DNA of 18,658 bases from Clostridiales bacterium (GTDB lineage Bacteria; Bacillota; Clostridia; Christensenellales; Aristaeellaceae). How positions within the stretch are numbered: position 1 is the stretch's first letter; each line of letters begins with the position of its first letter. The notes beneath the pieces were generated by a model, which was not told where the DNA came from, did no database searches, and saw nothing but the letters and a program-made list of their open reading frames with translations. Location: contig SFFS01000027.1 in assembly GCA_004557805.1 (NCBI GenBank), positions 1-18,658 of the forward strand. The letters run 5' to 3'. This document shows positions 15,830-18,658 of the stretch, piece by piece. Both the position numbers and the translations under genes were made by a program.

Positions 15830-16200
15830 TCGAGAGGCTCCGGTCCGGCGAAGGGAAGAAAGTAAGGATCGCGACGTTTGCGGCAGGGTGACCGCGAAAA
15901 CCGGTGCAAACGCAGGAGTGCTTCGCAGTGCCGGCGATGCGGTAAGAGCCGTAAAAATGCGGCAGAAACGGGACGTCATTTTTGCGGTTTTTAGTTCGCT
16001 GTTCGTGCTGGCGCTTTCTGACGCGCATGGTCGATACGCTGATCGGCGGATGAACGGCGATAACCGGTTCCGTTGAAATGTCCGTTCAATAAAAGGACGG
16101 TTTCCCGCAAGGGACACGTGGGCTGAAAAGACCACCAGCGGCGAAGTCGACGGCCGAACAAAAGCCGCTCCCCCACGCCGGGAAAAGCTCTGCCCTATTT
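15830..16200 (+). ncRNA. Candidate structured ncRNA of unknown family
   Basis: The 470-bp gap 15801-16271 has no credible protein gene. The plus strand folds consistently. CCGGCG (15845-15850) and GGGA (15853-15856) pair with CGCCGG (16176-16181) and TCCC (16169-16172) as a long-range closing helix. Inside are CGTTTGC/GCAAACG (15875-15912), an 11-pair stem 15949-15959/15977-15987 with one G-U, GTCGAT/ATCGGC (16030-16047), AACGG/CCGTT (16053-16074), TCCC-GCAA-GGGA with a GNRA loop (16103-16114), GTGG/CCAC (16118-16135) and GCGGC/GCCGC (16138-16168). Loops are A-rich (CGAAAAC, CTGAAAAGA). GCGGTAAGAG (15940-15949) resembles a piece of RNase P RNA, but that RNA's core motifs are missing. No clear promoter is visible, so it may be transcribed from the upstream operon. 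Ends are approximate. Confidence 0.55.
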
Positions 16201-16223
16201 TGAATAACGGCTTTTCGCGCAAA

Positions 16224-16255
16224 AAAATCCTCCTTTCACGTGAAAGGAGGATTTT
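16224..16255 (-). terminator. 32-bp perfect palindrome, terminator with a parS-like core
   Basis: Bases 16224-16239 are the exact reverse complement of 16240-16255. On the minus strand the stem runs into seven T residues, an excellent terminator for the gene ending at 16272. On the plus strand a shorter TTTT follows, so it may be bidirectional and also end the candidate ncRNA. The centre, TTTCACGTGAAA, equals the inner 12 bp of parS, but the two outer bases on each side differ (CC/GG rather than TG/CA). Confidence 0.88.
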
Positions 16256-16271
16256 CAATTCAGACGATTGC

Positions 16272-17024
16272 TTAGAAGTTTTCGCCGCTGCCGAACTGGT
16301 CGAGCAGAAGCCCGGATTCGCCGCCGCGCAGCGTATAGCGCGCAGTCTCGTCAGCGCCGCTGAAGGTGACGGAAAGAGGCTTGCTTTCGTCGCTCACCGT
16401 TGCGGGCATGATGAACAGCAGCAGGCCGTCCACAGCCGAACGCGGCCCAAGCTGCAGCGTCGTTTCGCCGGCGATATAGCCGTCATAGTTGCGCGTATAG
16501 TACAGGAAGCTCTGCTCCGGTTCCACCGGATCGCCGTCGCTTCTGGCCAGCGCGTTCATCGCCAGGCCTACGGAAATATCGTCCTGCGTGGTGTTTTCCA
16601 GGCGCACCTTCACGGCAAGGTAGATCTGATCGGCGCCGGAACGAATCGTACGCTGCCCATAGGAGCTGCCGCTGCGGCCGAAAAACTGCGAGAAGCCGAA
16701 ATAGTCGCCGTAGCCGCTCTGACGGGAGTAATAGCTGAAATAGCTCGTCAGATCAAAATCGGTGACGGTGAGGTTTACGCCCTCGGCAAGCTGGAACGTA
16801 TCGCCGACGGACAGCGCCTTCGCGTTGGAATCATCGGCAGGCTGTTCCTGCGGCGTGGCTTCTTCCTGCGCGGCCAGAGAATTGCCGGCAAGCGAATCGA
16901 CGAGCGCTTCCAGTTTCGTCACGCGCTCTTCCAGCGCGGCGATTCTTTCTTCGTCAGTTTCAGCAAAAGCGAACGCGGGCACGGTCAGCACCAGCGCGAG
17001 CATCAAACACATCAACTTCTTCAA
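16272..17024 (-). CDS. Secreted protein with coiled coil and beta-sandwich-like domain
   Basis: This 250-aa protein has a signal peptide (1-21, cleavage after AFAFA), with no lipobox cysteine near the cleavage point. A short heptad coiled coil follows (about 22-47, ERIAALEERVTKLEALVDSL), then an acidic Gln/Pro linker (50-69). The rest (70-232) alternates in beta-strand fashion: VGDTFQLAEGVNLTVTDFD, then YLAVKVRLENTTQDDISVG, then a LLLFIMPATV strand. This resembles DUF4352/telokin-like extracellular immunoglobulin-fold proteins, though I cannot assign a family firmly. A Tyr/Phe/Ser/Gly-rich insert occupies 93-123. The TTG start at 17024 is 9 nt after AAAGGAG; the next in-frame ATG at 17012 is too far away. 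Function unknown; location outside the membrane. Confidence 0.78.
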   Translation of the reverse strand: MKKLMCLMLALVLTVPAFAFAETDEERIAALEERVTKLEALVDSLAGNSLAAQEEATPQEQPADDSNAKALSVGDTFQLAEGVNLTVTDFDLTSYFSYYSRQSGYGDYFGFSQFFGRSGSSYGQRTIRSGADQIYLAVKVRLENTTQDDISVGLAMNALARSDGDPVEPEQSFLYYTRNYDGYIAGETTLQLGPRSAVDGLLLFIMPATVSDESKPLSVTFSGADETARYTLRGGESGLLLDQFGSGENF

Positions 17025-17056
17025 ATTGATTCACTCCTTTGCAAGTTTCTGAGCGT

Positions 17057-17085
17057 ATGGTACGCCTTTTGCGGAGGAAAATCAA
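17057..17085 (-). promoter_or_regulatory. Sigma-A-type promoter of the secreted protein gene
   Basis: On the minus strand TTGATT (17085-17080) and TACCAT (17062-17057) are separated by 17 nt. The -35 overlaps the stop codon of the RluA-like gene (17084-17082), so the promoter lies immediately after that gene. No terminator was seen between the two, so read-through may add to expression. Confidence 0.6.
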
Positions 17086-17750
17086 TCAGTTTCCGGTGAA
17101 CGGTTTGTGAACAAATTCCAGGGATAGCTGTCCGGCGGCGGGCAGGTAAAGCGCAGGCGTTCCTTTGTGGTCGGATGCGTCAGCTCCAGCGTTGCGCCCC
17201 AGAGGGCGATCTGCTGTCCCGGCCTGCCGCCGCCGTAGCGCGCGTCGCCCCAGAGCGGAAGCCCCGCCATTTGAAGCTGGCGGCGAATCTGATGCTTGCG
17301 TCCAGTTTCGAGCGCAACGCGCAGAAGCGACAATCCATTTTCATAGCCGAGACGCTCATAGCGCAGCGCGGCCTGCTTTTTGCTGCCGTCGTCATATTCG
17401 AGGATGTTCTCCAACCGCGCCTGCGCGCGGCTTTCTCCCTGCGCTACGCACAGATACCCCCGGCGCATATCGTGCGCGCGGAGCTGTTCCGAAAGCCGCG
17501 AAGCGGCCTTTGAAGTGCGCGCGAACGCCATCAGGCCGCCGACGGGACGGTCAAGCCGGTGCAGGAGCCCCAGATAGACCTCGCCCGGCTTGCAATATTT
17601 CTCTTTGATATAGGCCTTCATTTCCGTGAACATATCCCTGTCGCCCGAATCGTCGGCCTGCGAGGGCAGATTCGGCGGCTTTACGGCGACGAGAACATGG
17701 TTGTCGCAATAGACGATGGAAATTCCATGCCAGCGATCGATCGCGTTCAC
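17082..17750 (-). CDS. RluA-family RNA pseudouridine synthase
   Basis: This 222-aa enzyme isomerises specific uridines in rRNA or tRNA to pseudouridine. SIVYCDNHVLVAVKPPNLPSQ (11-31) is the family's opening, HRLDRPVGGLMAFA (64-77) holds the catalytic aspartate D67, and GRKHQIRRQLQMAGLPLWGDARYG (150-173) is the conserved RNA-binding/active-site motif. There is no S4 domain, as in short relatives. The reading frame stays open to 18089, but the upstream part is only the shadow of the methyltransferase gene. I chose the GTG at 17750, which overlaps the upstream TGA (GTGA); a GTG at 17759 is an alternative. No strong ribosome binding site precedes either, consistent with translational coupling. 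Target uridine unknown. Confidence 0.88.
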   Translation of the reverse strand: MNAIDRWHGISIVYCDNHVLVAVKPPNLPSQADDSGDRDMFTEMKAYIKEKYCKPGEVYLGLLHRLDRPVGGLMAFARTSKAASRLSEQLRAHDMRRGYLCVAQGESRAQARLENILEYDDGSKKQAALRYERLGYENGLSLLRVALETGRKHQIRRQLQMAGLPLWGDARYGGGRPGQQIALWGATLELTHPTTKERLRFTCPPPDSYPWNLFTNRSPETD

Positions 17751-18613
17751 GGCGTCCACCGGCCGCTTGCGCCGCAGGGCAGCACGCCGCCAGCCTGCGC
17801 GGGCAAACAGACTTCCTCCGCCTCGGCATGGCCGCCGAAACGGCTGCACACCGCGAAATCGAGCAGATTCTTCAGCACAGCGGGCTGAAGGCCGGTCGTA
17901 TAGCCGTTGAAGAGGAAGAATGCCGGATGATCGCTCAGCAGCTGCGCCGCCTCGTTGACGAGATCGAACGCGCAGTCTTCCAGCTTCCATACTTCGCCGC
18001 CCGGGCCGCGCCCATAGCTCGGCGGGTCCATGACGATGCCGTCGTATTTGTTGCCGCGCTTGATTTCGCGGCGAACGAATTTCAGACAATCATCGACGAT
18101 CCAGCGCACGCTCGTTTCCGGCAGCTTGCACAGCTGCGCGTTCTCGCGCGCCCACTGCGTCATGCCCTTCGCCGCGTCGACGTGGCAAACCGTCGCGCCC
18201 GCCTTGGCGCAGGCCATCGTCGCGCCGCCGGTATAGGCGAACAGGTTGAGCACGGCTGTGGATTCATGGCGCGCAGTGCGCGCCGAGACGATGCCGCTCA
18301 TCCAGTCCCAGTTCACCGCCTGCTCGGGGAACAGGCCGGTGTGCTTGAAGCCGGTCGGATGCACCTTGAAGCGCAGGTCGCGGTAGGACAGCGTCCACTG
18401 TTCCGGAAGCCTGCGGGTGAATTTCCATTCGCCGCCGCCGCGTTCGCTGCGAAAATAGCGCGCGTCGGCGCGTTCCCACAGCGCGGGATTGCGCTTGGGC
18501 CAGATGGTCTGCGGATCGGGGCGGCGAAGGATGATATCGCCCCAGCGTTCGAGTTTTTCGCCGTCGCCGGTATCGAGGACGGCGAAGTCTTTCCATGAGG
18601 TGGCTGAATACAT
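17747..18613 (-). CDS. Class I SAM-dependent methyltransferase (RlmI-like)
   Basis: This 288-aa protein resembles the RlmI/PF10672 group of RNA methyltransferases. GFKHTGLFPEQAVNWDWM (88-105) is the typical segment before the fold. VLNLFAYTGGATMACAKAGA (121-140) is the S-adenosylmethionine loop, VCHVDAAKGMTQWARENA (142-159) motif II, and IVDDCLKFVRRE followed by YDGIVMDPPSYGRG (190-203) the DPPSYGRG catalytic signature. The N-terminal PUA domain of RlmI is not evident, so it is a short version. The ATG at 18613 follows AGGAGG (18619-18624) by 5 nt, which makes the 5' end complete within the window. It is coupled to the RluA-like gene by a GTGA overlap, suggesting that both modify stable RNA. 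Substrate is inferred. Confidence 0.88.
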   Translation of the reverse strand: MYSATSWKDFAVLDTGDGEKLERWGDIILRRPDPQTIWPKRNPALWERADARYFRSERGGGEWKFTRRLPEQWTLSYRDLRFKVHPTGFKHTGLFPEQAVNWDWMSGIVSARTARHESTAVLNLFAYTGGATMACAKAGATVCHVDAAKGMTQWARENAQLCKLPETSVRWIVDDCLKFVRREIKRGNKYDGIVMDPPSYGRGPGGEVWKLEDCAFDLVNEAAQLLSDHPAFFLFNGYTTGLQPAVLKNLLDFAVCSRFGGHAEAEEVCLPAQAGGVLPCGASGRWTP

Positions 18614-18658
18614 AGGAGCCTCCTGAGCGTTCAGAGTGGGCGGCGGCAGAAACCACAG

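Noticed and set aside
15885..15896. T-box-like AGGGTGACCGCG
   Set aside because: It lacks the full T-box antiterminator sequence, and no aminoacyl-tRNA synthetase or amino-acid gene follows on the same strand.
15825..16076. An 83-codon plus-strand frame in the gene-free stretch
   Set aside because: It has no good ribosome binding site and an implausible Arg/Asp-rich product, and it overlaps the RNA stems.
15801..16223. RNase P RNA (rnpB)
   Set aside because: GCGGTAAGAG, a GAAAGT segment and a closing helix are suggestive. However, the near-universal P4 motifs (GAAAGTCC near the 5' end and an ACAGAA...GGCTTA partner near the 3' end) are absent, so I did not name it.
16200..17099. A 299-codon plus-strand frame opposite the secreted protein gene
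   Set aside because: The minus frame has a promoter, AAAGGAG, a signal peptide and a terminator. The plus frame is a shadow.
17747..18089. An apparent N-terminal extension of the RluA-like protein, or a frameshifted fusion with the methyltransferase
   Set aside because: Translation of the extension is low-complexity and overlaps the methyltransferase C-terminus in another frame. Both proteins have complete domains and meet at a normal GTGA overlap, so there is no frameshift.

Overview
The window looks like chromosomal DNA of a GC-rich anaerobic Bacillota (Clostridia-type gut bacterium). The reasons are strong AGGAGG-type ribosome binding sites, frequent GTG/TTG starts, a Gram-positive-type LexA box, an AddA-type (not RecB-type) helicase-nuclease and a cysteine-rich cytoplasmic enzyme. 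This assignment is an inference; there is no rRNA or tRNA gene in the window. No mobile element, CRISPR array or phage gene is visible. Two perfect parS sites suggest the segment lies in the replication-origin half of the chromosome.

Layout. On the minus strand at the left edge is a Nudix ADP-ribose pyrophosphatase (149-703), followed by tandem hairpins. From 846 to 15800 all genes read on the plus strand: a large secreted, membrane-anchored SH3-repeat protein (846-4211) with a clear promoter and terminator; a compact cysteine-rich GH2 beta-mannosidase-like protein (4312-6291); a 150-nt intergenic element closed by a 14-bp inverted repeat (6329-6476); a GNAT acetyltransferase coupled to a metallophosphoesterase (6506-7854); a polar amino-acid ABC permease/ATPase pair without its binding protein (7953-9369); then addA under a LexA box (9511-12867), two parS sites, rarA, an RlmL/YpsC-type rRNA methyltransferase and a second GNAT protein (to 15800), the last three in an overlapping run.

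From 15801 to 16271 there is no credible protein gene. The plus strand of this stretch folds into many local hairpins within a long-range closing helix, so I call it a candidate structured ncRNA of unknown family. It abuts a 32-bp perfect palindrome that terminates the convergent minus-strand gene (16272-17024, a secreted coiled-coil plus beta-domain protein). Further right on the minus strand are an SAM-dependent methyltransferase and an RluA-type pseudouridine synthase (18613 to 17082), joined by a GTGA overlap.

How the genes fit together: addA and rarA form a DNA-break/stalled-fork repair unit that appears SOS-controlled and has chromosome-partition sites in its junction. Three genes (RlmL-like, SAM methyltransferase, RluA) act on RNA modification. 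The most interesting items are the parS pair, the unknown structured RNA, the cloverleaf-like element at 6329-6476, and a palindrome that shares the 12-bp core of parS.
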